From: a bacterium
GTDB lineage: Bacteria > Planctomycetota > Planctomycetia > Pirellulales > Pirellulaceae
Direction: 5' to 3'
Length of the DNA: 64,000 nucleotides
NCBI GenBank assembly: GCA_016124445.1
Contig: WGNR01000020.1
Span: 248,001 to 312,000, forward strand
Part shown: piece by piece, positions 7,786-16,455 of the stretch
Layout of the letters: each line of letters opens with the position of its first letter
How positions within the stretch are numbered: the stretch's first letter is position 1
Position numbers and translations under genes: made by a program
Notes under the pieces: model-generated
Told to the model about the DNA's origin: nothing
The model's database searches: none
The model's input: the letters and a program-made list of their open reading frames with translations, nothing else

Positions 7786-9012
7786 ATGAATCTTCTGCTT
7801 CGTTCGCTCGTTTCCTTGTTCCTACTCGCGGCATTGGCTCTGCCGGTTTTGGCTCAAAACAAGAAGCCTGCGGAAATTGAAGGCCCGCCGATCCCCAACG
7901 ACCCGGTTCTGCCGGTCAAAGCCAAGAAGACATTCACCAACCTGCGAATTCGCCGACCGGTGGTGATTACCAATGCCGGGGATGACTCGGACCGGGTATT
8001 CTTCGCCGAACAGCAAGGTGTCGTTCTGGCCGTGCCGAACGATCCAACCGTGGAAGAAGCGGACGTGTTTCTCGACATCGAAGACCAGGTGCACTTCGAC
8101 CCGAAGAAGAACGAAGAAGGTTTGCTGGGCCTGGCCTTTCATCCGAAGTTCAAAGAGAACGGCGAGTTGTTCGTGTACTACACCGTGAAGAAAGGTCTGG
8201 TCTCGCACGTCTCACGCTTCAAGACGATGAAGGACGATCCAAGCAAAGCCGATCCGAAGTCGGAAGAAGTGTTGCTGACGATCGAACAGCCATTCTGGAA
8301 CCACAACGGCGGCAGCATCGAATTCGGACCGGATGGTTACCTGTATATCGCGTTGGGTGATGGCGGCAGCAAGGACGATCCCAGCGGAAACGGCCAGAAC
8401 CTGGCAACCTGGCTCGGCTCGATCTTGCGGATCGATGTCGATAAGAAAGCAGATGGCAAAAACTACGCGATTCCAGCGGATAATCCCTTCGTCGAGAACA
8501 AGGATGCACGACCGGAGATTTATGCCTATGGTGTGCGAAACGTCTGGAAGATGGGCTTCGATCGCGAGACTGGTGCTTTGTGGATCGGCGACGTTGGTCA
8601 GAACCTGTGGGAAGAAATCGATATCGTGACCAAGGGAGGCAACTACGGCTGGAACGTGCGAGAAGGTTTTCATCCGTTCTCAGAGCAGTATGCCAAGCCG
8701 GGTGCCAAGTACCTTGATCCGATCTTCGAGTATCACCACAACGTCGGTAAATCGATCACCGGCGGGTACGTTTACCGCGGATCGAAAGTGCCTGAGCTGC
8801 AAGGCAAGTATCTGTACGGTGATTACGTTGCCGGAAAGATTTGGGCCTTGGAATATGATTACGGCACCAAGAAGGTTGGCCAGAACTATCGCATCGAGGA
8901 AGCCTCGAATCCGCCGATGGTTTGCTTTGGCGAAACCGAGGATGGCGAAGTGCTGATGAGCGCAGTCTTCGGCGACTACGGCTCGATTTACGAGTTTGTT
9001 TCGGCCCAGTAG
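7786..9012 (+). CDS. Secreted PQQ-type glucose/sorbosone dehydrogenase-like protein
   Basis: A 408-residue exported protein. A signal peptide (MNLLLRSLVSLFLLAALALP, cleavage after VLA-Q) precedes a six-bladed propeller of the soluble glucose dehydrogenase (GSDH) family. Landmarks are EGLLGLAFHPKF, NHNGGSIEFGPDGYLYIALG and VRNVWKMGFD. These enzymes oxidise aldoses or related compounds in the periplasm with pyrroloquinoline quinone and calcium; the substrate is not predictable. Start 7786 is chosen because it places the signal peptide at the N-terminus and has GAGAG upstream; a TTG at 7765 is in frame. Transcription probably ends at the hairpin 9039-9096. Confidence 0.85.
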   Translation: MNLLLRSLVSLFLLAALALPVLAQNKKPAEIEGPPIPNDPVLPVKAKKTFTNLRIRRPVVITNAGDDSDRVFFAEQQGVVLAVPNDPTVEEADVFLDIEDQVHFDPKKNEEGLLGLAFHPKFKENGELFVYYTVKKGLVSHVSRFKTMKDDPSKADPKSEEVLLTIEQPFWNHNGGSIEFGPDGYLYIALGDGGSKDDPSGNGQNLATWLGSILRIDVDKKADGKNYAIPADNPFVENKDARPEIYAYGVRNVWKMGFDRETGALWIGDVGQNLWEEIDIVTKGGNYGWNVREGFHPFSEQYAKPGAKYLDPIFEYHHNVGKSITGGYVYRGSKVPELQGKYLYGDYVAGKIWALEYDYGTKKVGQNYRIEEASNPPMVCFGETEDGEVLMSAVFGDYGSIYEFVSAQ

Positions 9013-9038
9013 CCGCTCATTTTTGCAGATAACGTAAG

Positions 9039-9096
9039 AATGGCCGATGGTGGACGAATGCCCTCAGGGAGAAGTCCTACACCCATCGGCCATTTT
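9039..9096 (+). terminator. Terminator after the sugar dehydrogenase gene
   Basis: A 12-bp perfect stem, AATGGCCGATGG (9039-9050) and CCATCGGCCATT (9083-9094), is followed by a short T run. It overlaps the ATG at 9040, which argues that the next gene starts later, at 9115. Confidence 0.75.
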
Positions 9097-9114
9097 CGTT
9101 TACGAGTGCCCCCC

Positions 9115-9663
9115 ATGACCCAATCACCATTGATCGTGCTGTTGGCGATCGTTGCCGCGGTAACTTATGGCGTTATTCACGATCAGGTGACCGCTCGGAT
9201 CTGTGTCGAGTACTTCACGATAGGGCACAAGCCGATCCTGGGCGGCACCGAGAACCCGACGGTGTTGGGATTCGCGTGGGGCTTTCTGGCCACGTGGTGG
9301 GTCGGCGCGATGCTGGGCATTCCGCTGGCGTTCGTCTGCCAGACCGGATCGATGGCCAAGAAGTCGGCCCGAGATCTGATTCGACCGCTGCTGGTGCTGA
9401 TGGCCGCGACCGGCGGACTGGCCGCGCTGGCAGGATTGGTTGGGTACCTGTTGGCCTCCAGCGGAGCGATTGTTCTGTCCGGTGGCTGGCAGAATCTGAT
9501 TCCAGCCGATCATCAGGTTGGCTTCCTGACCGATTTATGGATCCACAACGTGAGCTACGCTGGCGGCTTTTTAGGCGGGACGATTCTGATGGTCTGGGTC
9601 GTTTACGATCGCTACCGGAAAACGTATCGGCAAAAGGATGAACCGGGATCGGCTTCGTGTTAA
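9115..9663 (+). CDS. Polytopic membrane protein, unknown
   Basis: A 182-residue protein with about four hydrophobic segments: MTQSPLIVLLAIVAAVTYGV at the N-terminus, a long FAWGFLATWWVGAMLGIPLA, an alanine/glycine/leucine-rich third helix and a C-terminal FLGGTILMVWVVYDRY. It has no recognised family or catalytic motif. The ATG at 9115 is preferred because the upstream ATG at 9040 lies in a terminator stem and the residues between are unlike protein. Function unknown. Confidence 0.75.
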   Translation: MTQSPLIVLLAIVAAVTYGVIHDQVTARICVEYFTIGHKPILGGTENPTVLGFAWGFLATWWVGAMLGIPLAFVCQTGSMAKKSARDLIRPLLVLMAATGGLAALAGLVGYLLASSGAIVLSGGWQNLIPADHQVGFLTDLWIHNVSYAGGFLGGTILMVWVVYDRYRKTYRQKDEPGSASC

Positions 9664-9711
9664 GCTGAGCCCCTCAGCAGTAAAGAATCAACCCCACAAG
9701 AAGGACTGCCA

Positions 9712-10092
9712 ATGTCGTCTGACTCCTCGTTTCAGTTTGGTCCACCGCCTGACGCAAGTTCTCCTGAGAACTCCAGCCAGGACGATCGAAATCTGGCCGT
9801 GCTCTGCCATGTGTTGGGCTTTTTTAGCTGGATTTTGGGACCGGTGATCATTTGGATTCTATTGAAGGACAAATCCCCGTTCATCGATTTTCACGGGAAG
9901 CAGGCAATCAACTTTCAGATCACCCTTACAATCGCCGCGATGATCTCCGTCGTGCTGGTTTGCGTTTACATTGGATTGTTGTTGATGTTGGCCGTAGTCG
10001 TGGTGGAGATCGTCTATATCGTCATCGCCTCCCTGAAGGCACAGCAGGGTGAGTATTACGTGATTCCAGTGGCGATTCAGTTTCTGAGATAA
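9712..10092 (+). CDS. DUF4870 (Tic20-like) small membrane protein
   Basis: A 126-residue protein with a polar, serine-rich first 25 residues and then the DUF4870 pattern: NLAVLCHVLGFFSWILGPVI, the charged loop KDKSPFIDFHGKQAINFQIT, and two further hydrophobic helices. The family is widespread and distantly similar to Tic20; its biological role is not established. It stands 48 bases after the preceding membrane protein and may be co-transcribed with it. Confidence 0.85.
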   Translation: MSSDSSFQFGPPPDASSPENSSQDDRNLAVLCHVLGFFSWILGPVIIWILLKDKSPFIDFHGKQAINFQITLTIAAMISVVLVCVYIGLLLMLAVVVVEIVYIVIASLKAQQGEYYVIPVAIQFLR

Positions 10093-10785
10093 CTGTCCAC
10101 TCTCTCTGGGGAGGGGGCAGCCGTAGTACGGCAACGCGCATTTTTGGGCCTTTAATCAGCGGAACAGGCAAGGATCAGCCATTGTGTATCCCAAAAGGCT
10201 GTCTTTGGGGGAATATTGCCCCGATCCCCCTTTAGGCGGCGTAGCGTCCAGGGCACCATCAACAAGAGTCTTAAGAATAATTACTGTTTTCGCACCTCGT
10301 AATCTTCGATCGACAAGCGAGAATGGGTTTAACGAGCGGTGCGGCGAGAGGCACTATATGTGCTTTTCGTGCTGTCCGTCATGGCACCTCTGGTTGGCTT
10401 GCTGGCCTGAGTTGCGTCAGAAGCTCCCTTGCGAACGTGACCAACCCACCTATCACGTTTTGAAGGCCAAGTCCCACCGAAAGGCCTCTAGGGAAAAATC
10501 CTGCCATTAAATTTTTCGCTGCTAGCGGTCCCATACGGCGCGAACAGAGCCCCACTATATACCTGATGGAGCCCTTTTTCGCCTAAGCGGAGTGGTCAAA
10601 AATAGGCCTCTCGGAGACCATTGCAAAAAAAATGGTAATGGGGGAATATCACACGCAGAGGTTTACGAATCCTCTTAAAGAGAACGAGCAATTCTTCCCC
10701 GTGAAGAGGCAGAGCTTGCGGCCTGAACAACCGCGGCTCACCAATCCCACCTTAAAAAGACCTACCAGGAACAGGAGAAGTGCAG
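10093..10785. other. Long non-coding stretch, nothing recognised
   Basis: About 690 bases without a convincing gene. The longest frame (10184-10510) begins without a ribosome site and has an implausible composition rich in Cys, Arg and Trp. No signature of tmRNA, RNase P RNA, 6S or SRP RNA was seen. A small hairpin, CCATT and AATGG around a run of A, lies at about 10618-10635. AGGAG at 10773-10777 is the ribosome site of the next gene. Confidence 0.5.
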
Positions 10786-11283
10786 ATGGGCAAGCTGTCT
10801 ACTGCCAACGTATTGAAGTCGCTGCTGACCGTGGCCATCGTGGTCGGCGTCTTAGTGCTCGCCTTTGGCGAATCGCTGCATCGCAAGGCCACCTACCTCA
10901 GCTTTTTGGCGGTTGAGTCGTTTCCGACGCTCAATCTGCTGAAGCGAGAGATGCTGGTCGCTCAGAACCAATTTGAAGACGAAGATGGTGTCCGACACCA
11001 CGTTTTCGTCTTCGAGTCGGAAAGCTCCCAGGCCGACAACAAAAACCACTGCCGCGTGGTGGTCACCAACGATAACTACGAGGTCACTTCCTCGTGGAAT
11101 GCCGATCGTGACCAGAAACTGCTGAATGTCGGTTTCATGGAGCACACCTCGCCGCCGGTGCTTGAGATCGTTCGTCACGACGAACGCAAGCAGTCCCTCG
11201 TTTGCGAGCATCTTTGCCTGCACATGGGCGTGTTGCAGACCTTCGAATACCGAGCCCGAAACCGGCCAACCGTTGCCCGTTAA
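10786..11283 (+). CDS. Single-pass membrane protein, unknown
   Basis: A 165-residue protein: one N-terminal transmembrane helix (about residues 10-28, LLTVAIVVGVLVLAF) and a soluble alpha/beta region with alternating charged and hydrophobic strands (HHVFVFESES, CRVVVTNDNY). ATG 10786 has AGGAG eight bases upstream; the GTG at 10780 is too close to it. No family is recognised. The soluble part probably faces the periplasm, which is inference from the basic N-terminus. Confidence 0.7.
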   Translation: MGKLSTANVLKSLLTVAIVVGVLVLAFGESLHRKATYLSFLAVESFPTLNLLKREMLVAQNQFEDEDGVRHHVFVFESESSQADNKNHCRVVVTNDNYEVTSSWNADRDQKLLNVGFMEHTSPPVLEIVRHDERKQSLVCEHLCLHMGVLQTFEYRARNRPTVAR

Positions 11284-11342
11284 ACGGTTAAGAGTCACCC
11301 CGTAATGGTGGTGGCTCGGTCGAGGACCGATTGACCAACAAG

Positions 11343-11378
11343 GTAACCCCAGTAAAATCTTGCGGTAACTGGGGTTAC
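11343..11378. terminator. Strong hairpin between a membrane protein gene and lysS
   Basis: GTAACCCCAGT (11343-11353) pairs perfectly with ACTGGGGTTAC (11368-11378), followed by GCTCTTTAT. A second hairpin TCGGTC-GAG-GACCGA lies just before it (11316-11330). It may terminate the upstream gene or form part of the lysS leader; the T run is short. Confidence 0.55.
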
Positions 11379-11461
11379 GCTCTTTATGCCCACTGGGGGC
11401 ATCGCGTGCGGCCCTAAGGATCGTCTCCGCTGTGTCAGCGACACGAACTTCGGAAGGGGCC

Positions 11462-13525
11462 ATGTCCGCCAAGCCATCCAATCGACCGTCCAAGTATCAA
11501 GTCTTCCTGCTTTGGTCGAACGACACCGTCAGCCAGTGTCGCGACGTCCGCAAGTTCTTTAAAGAATTCAACAAGAAGACCGCCAAGCCCGAATTTGGCG
11601 TGACGTTCGAAATCATCGATCACTGCTTCGATACCGACGACAAGGGCCATCCAGGCGCGATTCCTGCGGAAGATCTGTTGGTCAAGTCGAAGGACACGCT
11701 GGCGCTGACGATCGGCCTGTGCACCGACGACGAGACCTCGCTCAACCCGTACACGGAAGAAAAAGCCCAGAAGCAGTTGGACTTGGTGCTGGAAAGTGCC
11801 CAGCACAACAAGTTCCACCAAGCAATCTGGTTCGTGCTGACCACGCCCGATGTGACCGCCGATCAACGGCAAGAGGTTGCCGGCGAGATCAACGATCTGC
11901 TGCGGCTTCCTGAAGGGCTGAAGCCTGACGAGGTGTGCCTGTTCGGCGAGTCAGAAAAGTTTGCCGACGTTCTGGCCGAGAACCTCACCAAGCTTCTTTC
12001 GGCCAACGATCGACCCTGGATCGAAGACGAAAGTGCCGCGGTCCACGCCATCGAAGCGGCCCGTCGGCAAAAGATGGAAAAGCTGATCTCAATGGGCATC
12101 GATCCGTGGGGACAGCGTTTCGACAATCAGCAAGCGATCGGCGACGTCCGGGCCCTGGAGTCGGAGATCACGTCGGAAACGACCACCGCGAATGGTAAAG
12201 AGCAAACCGTCTATCACGGTCCCAAGGTTCGTGTTGCCGGGCGAATCGTGTTGAGTCGGCCCACCGGCAAGTTGATCTTCATCAACCTGGTCGATCGCAC
12301 CGGAACGATTCAGCTGTTCCTCGGCCAGGCCCAGGTCGGCGAACGGAACTGGGAAGTTGCCCAGTGTCTCGATCTCGGCGACATCATCGGTGTCGACGGC
12401 GAACTGAAGAAGACCAAGACGGGCGAACTAACCATCTTCGTCGAAGAACTCCACTTCCTGACCAAGACGCTCGAAGCCCCGCCGGAGAAGCACAAGGGCC
12501 TGACCGATCCGGAACTGCGTCAGCGGATGCGGTATCTGGACCTGGCGTACGGCGAAGGGGTGCTCGAGCGATTTGTGAATCGAACCAAGATCGTTCGCTC
12601 GATCCGCGATACGTTGTGCGAGGAAGGCTACTTCGAAATCGAAGGCCCGACGCTGCATACCATCGCCGGCGGTGCCGCCGCGCGGCCGTTTGAGACCTTC
12701 CACAACGCCCTGGGCATGCCGCTGGTGATGCGGATTGCCTTGGAGCTGCACCTGAAGCGGCTATTGGTCGGCGGCATGGAACGCGTCTTCGAGCTGGGCC
12801 GGGTCTACCGCAACGAAGGGATCAGCCCTCGCCACAACCCTGAGTTCACGATGCTCGAGTGTTACCAGGCATTCGGCAACTACGAAACGATGATGGACCT
12901 GACCGAAAAGGTGATCATCAACGCGTTGGATGCGATCGGATCGCCCTACAAGGTGCCGTTCGGCGAAAAGGAAATCGATTTCACGCCGCCGTTCCAACGA
13001 CGGGCCTATCGCGATCTGCTAGCAGAGCATGCTGGCATCGACCCCGCTAGCGAAACCGAGGTGATTGCGTGTGCCAAGAAGCTGAAGCTTGAAACCGAAG
13101 GCAAGCACCCCGACGTGTTGCGGAACGAGATCTTTGAAGAGATGGTCGAAGACAAGCTGGTTGGGCCGATCTTCGTGATCGACTACCCTGCTAGCATCTG
13201 CCCGCTGACCAAGCGCAAGACCGATCAGCCCGAAATTGCCGAACGTTTCGAGCTGTTTATCCAGGGGATGGAGCTCGCCAACGCCTATACCGAGCTGAAT
13301 GACCCCGATCTGCAGGAACAGCTGTTCCGCACCCAATTGGAAGGGATGTCGGAAGAGGATTCGATGGCTCGAATGGACACCGATTTTGTTCGGGCATTGC
13401 GCAATGGAATGCCGCCAGCCGGCGGACTTGGTATTGGCATCGACCGCCTTGTCATGTTACTAACTAACAGCGCGACAATTCGCGAAATCATTTTGTTCCC
13501 GCTGTTGCGGCACGAAGCGACCTAG
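11462..13525 (+). CDS. lysS: Lysyl-tRNA synthetase with an extra N-terminal domain
   Basis: Class II synthetase that charges tRNA-Lys. From about residue 200 the protein is a normal bacterial LysRS: the opening RRQKMEKLISMGIDP, an OB-fold anticodon domain, motif 2 RVYRNEGISPRHNPEF and motif 3 GLGIGIDRLVMLL. Residues 1 to about 190 are additional. They begin KYQVFLLWSNDTVSQCRDVR, then alternate strands and helices, loosely recalling the TIR/DUF4062 flavodoxin-like pattern, and match nothing known in LysRS. At 687 residues it is about 190 longer than usual. ATG 11462 follows GGAAGGGG; a GTG at 11432 is also in frame. Annotation as LysRS is secure; the extra domain is unassigned. Confidence 0.93.
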   Translation: MSAKPSNRPSKYQVFLLWSNDTVSQCRDVRKFFKEFNKKTAKPEFGVTFEIIDHCFDTDDKGHPGAIPAEDLLVKSKDTLALTIGLCTDDETSLNPYTEEKAQKQLDLVLESAQHNKFHQAIWFVLTTPDVTADQRQEVAGEINDLLRLPEGLKPDEVCLFGESEKFADVLAENLTKLLSANDRPWIEDESAAVHAIEAARRQKMEKLISMGIDPWGQRFDNQQAIGDVRALESEITSETTTANGKEQTVYHGPKVRVAGRIVLSRPTGKLIFINLVDRTGTIQLFLGQAQVGERNWEVAQCLDLGDIIGVDGELKKTKTGELTIFVEELHFLTKTLEAPPEKHKGLTDPELRQRMRYLDLAYGEGVLERFVNRTKIVRSIRDTLCEEGYFEIEGPTLHTIAGGAAARPFETFHNALGMPLVMRIALELHLKRLLVGGMERVFELGRVYRNEGISPRHNPEFTMLECYQAFGNYETMMDLTEKVIINALDAIGSPYKVPFGEKEIDFTPPFQRRAYRDLLAEHAGIDPASETEVIACAKKLKLETEGKHPDVLRNEIFEEMVEDKLVGPIFVIDYPASICPLTKRKTDQPEIAERFELFIQGMELANAYTELNDPDLQEQLFRTQLEGMSEEDSMARMDTDFVRALRNGMPPAGGLGIGIDRLVMLLTNSATIREIILFPLLRHEAT

Positions 13526-13622
13526 GAAGGTCGCTGCTTCCCCGGTTCCCCCCATTACCTTGGTCCATTCTCAGCGGACCGAGGGAACCAGAGAGCTCGC
13601 CGCGCTTGCCGAAGGATTGGCA

Positions 13623-15323
13623 ATGTACAAGTTGATGCTCTGCCTGCGTTACCTCCGCACACGCTACATCGCCCTGGCGTCAATCATCAGCGTGACTTTG
13701 GGCGTGGCGACGATGGTGGTCGTTAACGCGGTGATGTCTGGCTTTTCGCACGAAATGCACGTTCGCCTGCACGGCATCCTGTCGGACGTGGTGATGGAAA
13801 GCCACAGCCTGGATGGCTTCTACCGCTGGAAAGAGCACATGGAGGCCGTTCGCCAGGTCGCCGGGGACGAAATCCAGGACATGACCGTCACGGTGCATGT
13901 GCCGGCCATGCTGAACATAATGGTCCGCGATCAATGGCTGCCGCGACAGGTCACCGTGATCGGTATCGATGACGAAACCTACAACAAAGTCAGCGACTTC
14001 TCGAAATACTTGAAGCACCCCGCCAATCGCGAGCAAGTTGACTTCAACCTGAAAGAATCAGGCTACGACGCCCCTGAAGATTCCAAACTGGCCGAAGCAG
14101 GCTGGCTGTATCGCCGCGAGAAAATTCGCTACCAGCAAGAACTCGAAGCCGAGATGCGACGCTTTGAACTGCTCAATCGCAGCGTCCAGGCTCGCCATAC
14201 GGCCGATCCAAACGAGATTGACAATCTGGTAAGCCCGCTCGACCTGACACGCAACGAACCAGACGGGCCGGTCAAGCCTAAGTTTGCCGACGATCCGAAT
14301 GCACCGCCGGTACCAGGCCCGCCGCCGGCCGAAATTGCCGATCGCATCGCCCATCAGAAGCAGCCTGAGATCGAGCCCGCGCTTGCCGGTGGCGATCCAT
14401 TCGCGGCCCGGTACAAGCAGCCTGAAAGCACTACCTTCGATCCAATGAAGCATCAGGCCCCCGGCATCATCCTGGGGATGGCTGTCGCCAGCATTCGCCA
14501 GCGTGACGCCGAAGGAAAAGTGCAGGACTACTTTCTGGCCGTGCCAGGGGACGACGTTCGCCTGACGTTTCCTTCTGCCGAAAGCCCACCCAAAGCAATT
14601 AGCGAGACCTTCACGGTCGTCGACTTCTACGAAAGCAAAATGAACGAATACGACGCCGGTTTTGCGTTCGTTCCGCTTAGCCGCCTGCAATCGCTGCGGT
14701 ACATGACCCACCCAGATCTGGGCAGTGCCGTTTCGACGATTCAGATTCGCCTGAAGCCAGGCGCCGATCTGCAAGGTTTCACCAATCGCCTGAGAGCCGC
14801 TTTTCCGCCCGAGACACATCCCTACCGGATTCAATCGTGGCGTGATCTGCAAGGCCCGCTGTTGGCGGCTGTGCAGATGGAAAAGACGATCCTCAACATC
14901 TTGCTCTTTCTGATCATCGGCGTGGCAGGCTTCGGCATTCTGGCCACGTTCTACATGATCGTTGTCGAAAAGACGAAGGACATCGGCATCCTCAAATCGC
15001 TGGGTGCCAGCGGCGGCGGGATCATGAGCATCTTCGTTGGCTACGGGCTATCGCTCGGCATCGTCGGCTCTGGTGTCGGATGTATTCTGGGGCTGCTGTT
15101 CGTCTGGAATATCAACCGCGTTGCCAAGCTGATAGAAATCATTACCGGCCGGGAAGTATTCGACCCGACGATCTACTACTTTCAGGAAATTCCCACGATC
15201 ATCGAACCGATGGCGATCGTCATGGTGGTGACCGGAGCGATGCTGATTGCCGTGATGGCCAGCGTTCTGCCGGCCATTCGCGCCGCGCGGCTGCACCCGG
15301 TGGAGGCCCTTCGATATGAGTAA
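13623..15323 (+). CDS. FtsX/LolC-type ABC exporter permease
   Basis: A 566-residue permease of the MacB/LolCE/FtsX kind. One transmembrane helix near the N-terminus (YIALASIISVTLGVATMVVV) is followed by a long extracytoplasmic part of about 370 residues and then three C-terminal helices holding the typical KDIGILKSLGASGGGIMSIF. The extracytoplasmic part is larger than in LolC/LolE (about 400 residues in total) and contains a proline-rich linker (about residues 210-245). It overlaps the ATPase gene by eight bases, so the two form one transcription unit. The likely role is moving lipoproteins or another envelope substrate. ATG 13623 has GAAGGA upstream. Confidence 0.88.
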   Translation: MYKLMLCLRYLRTRYIALASIISVTLGVATMVVVNAVMSGFSHEMHVRLHGILSDVVMESHSLDGFYRWKEHMEAVRQVAGDEIQDMTVTVHVPAMLNIMVRDQWLPRQVTVIGIDDETYNKVSDFSKYLKHPANREQVDFNLKESGYDAPEDSKLAEAGWLYRREKIRYQQELEAEMRRFELLNRSVQARHTADPNEIDNLVSPLDLTRNEPDGPVKPKFADDPNAPPVPGPPPAEIADRIAHQKQPEIEPALAGGDPFAARYKQPESTTFDPMKHQAPGIILGMAVASIRQRDAEGKVQDYFLAVPGDDVRLTFPSAESPPKAISETFTVVDFYESKMNEYDAGFAFVPLSRLQSLRYMTHPDLGSAVSTIQIRLKPGADLQGFTNRLRAAFPPETHPYRIQSWRDLQGPLLAAVQMEKTILNILLFLIIGVAGFGILATFYMIVVEKTKDIGILKSLGASGGGIMSIFVGYGLSLGIVGSGVGCILGLLFVWNINRVAKLIEIITGREVFDPTIYYFQEIPTIIEPMAIVMVVTGAMLIAVMASVLPAIRAARLHPVEALRYE

Positions 15324-16131
15324 CACGATGAGCGACAGCTGCCTGAGCACGCCAACCTCCCCAGCCGTCGCACCGGCTGAAAAGCGATCAGGCACGCAGA
15401 TCAATACCGACCGCTTCGATACTCCCATCGAAGTTGACCGGCCGATCCTACAGACGATCGGTTTGCACAAAAGCTACCGCAAAGGGCAGCACGTGGTGCC
15501 GGTGCTGCGCGGTGTCGACTTCGTCGCGAATGAAGGTCGCGTCACGTCGATCATCGGTCAAAGCGGTAGCGGCAAGAGCACACTGCTGCACCTGCTTGGT
15601 ACCCTGGACGTACCTGATCAAGGCGAGATCTACTTTGACGAGAAACGCACCGATAACCTGCCGATTCGCCAGCGAGACAAACTTCGTAATGGCAAGTTCG
15701 GGCTGATCTTCCAGTTCTATCACCTGCTACCCGAGCTATCGACGCTGGAAAACGTGCTGACGCCGGCGATGATCTCGCATGGCCTGTTCCGCTATTGGGC
15801 CGCCCGAAAGCAACTCAAAGAGCGAGCCAAGCACCTCTTGGACCTGGTCGGGCTGGGACATCGTTTGACACACAAGCCGCGCGAACTCTCCGGCGGCGAA
15901 ATGCAGCGCACCGCAATTGCGCGGGCCTTGATCAGCAACCCCAAGGTCCTGCTGGCCGACGAACCGACCGGCAATCTGGACCGCCAAACCGGACGCGAAG
16001 TGCTGAACATCTTACGAAAGCTGAATGAAGAGCAAGGCCTGACGATCGTGATGGTCACCCATGATCAAACGATCGCAGACGAAGCGGACTCCATCGTCCG
16101 CTTATTCGAAGGCTGCGTCGAAACGGTTTAA
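15316..16131 (+). CDS. LolD/MacB-type ABC transporter ATPase
   Basis: A 271-residue ATPase partner of the overlapping permease. It carries Walker A GQSGSGKSTLL, the signature LSGGEMQRTAIARAL, Walker B VLLADEPTGNLD and the switch histidine in MVTHDQ. A polar extension of about 45 residues precedes the ABC domain. In LolCDE such a subunit energises lipoprotein release from the inner membrane; FtsE and MacB ATPases are equally close by motif. The coding region ends just before repeat copy 2. Confidence 0.92.
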   Translation: MSNTMSDSCLSTPTSPAVAPAEKRSGTQINTDRFDTPIEVDRPILQTIGLHKSYRKGQHVVPVLRGVDFVANEGRVTSIIGQSGSGKSTLLHLLGTLDVPDQGEIYFDEKRTDNLPIRQRDKLRNGKFGLIFQFYHLLPELSTLENVLTPAMISHGLFRYWAARKQLKERAKHLLDLVGLGHRLTHKPRELSGGEMQRTAIARALISNPKVLLADEPTGNLDRQTGREVLNILRKLNEEQGLTIVMVTHDQTIADEADSIVRLFEGCVETV

Positions 16132-16151
16132 CGATCGTTTCTGAATAGTCG

Positions 16152-16253
16152 GAGGGTGCGAGAAGTGAGGCGAAAGCCGAACGGATCGCACCATCTTGAA
16201 ATAAATGTTGGATACCGCATTTGGTGCGATTCGCTACGCTGCTCGCACCCTAC
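16152..16253. repeat. Dispersed palindromic repeat, copy 2
   Basis: Same arrangement and orientation as copy 1: GAGGGTGCGAG, inner CGCACC, central GTTGGATACCGCATTTGG, inner GGTGCG and closing CTCGCACCCTACA. It lies between converging genes (ABC ATPase and the LysM/YkuD gene). Confidence 0.85.
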
Positions 16254-16327
16254 AGATGCATGCGGAACCATGCCTTAGTCCCAGAGTAACGGCAGAGAAT
16301 AGCCCTGGATTTGCAGGCCACGAACAT

Positions 16328-16455
16328 AATAAGCCCTGAAAGGGCGACAGAAGAGAACCATCGTGCTTCAGCCGCCCTTTCAGGGCTTGATTCTTATGGG
16401 TGTCCGATACCGGGGCTGCCGCCCCTGGCTATTTTCGGTCGCCCCTTTGGGGCTT
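16328..16455. repeat. GC-rich multi-hairpin element
   Basis: Three hairpins in a row: AAGCCCTGAAAGGGCG with CGCCCTTTCAGGGCTT (16331-16388), CGGGGCTGCCGCCCC (about 16411-16425) and GCCCCTTTGGGGC (16441-16453). Similar sequences recur in planctomycete genomes and are often mis-called as small proteins; that is from general knowledge. It abuts the stop of the next gene and may terminate transcription from both sides. Confidence 0.65.

Noticed and set aside
9040..9114. Earlier ATG for the 9115 membrane protein
   Set aside because: It lies in the stem of a terminator, and the encoded residues do not look like a protein N-terminus.
10184..10510. 108-codon frame in the empty region
   Set aside because: No ribosome site, unusual Cys/Arg/Trp content, no family; more likely non-coding.
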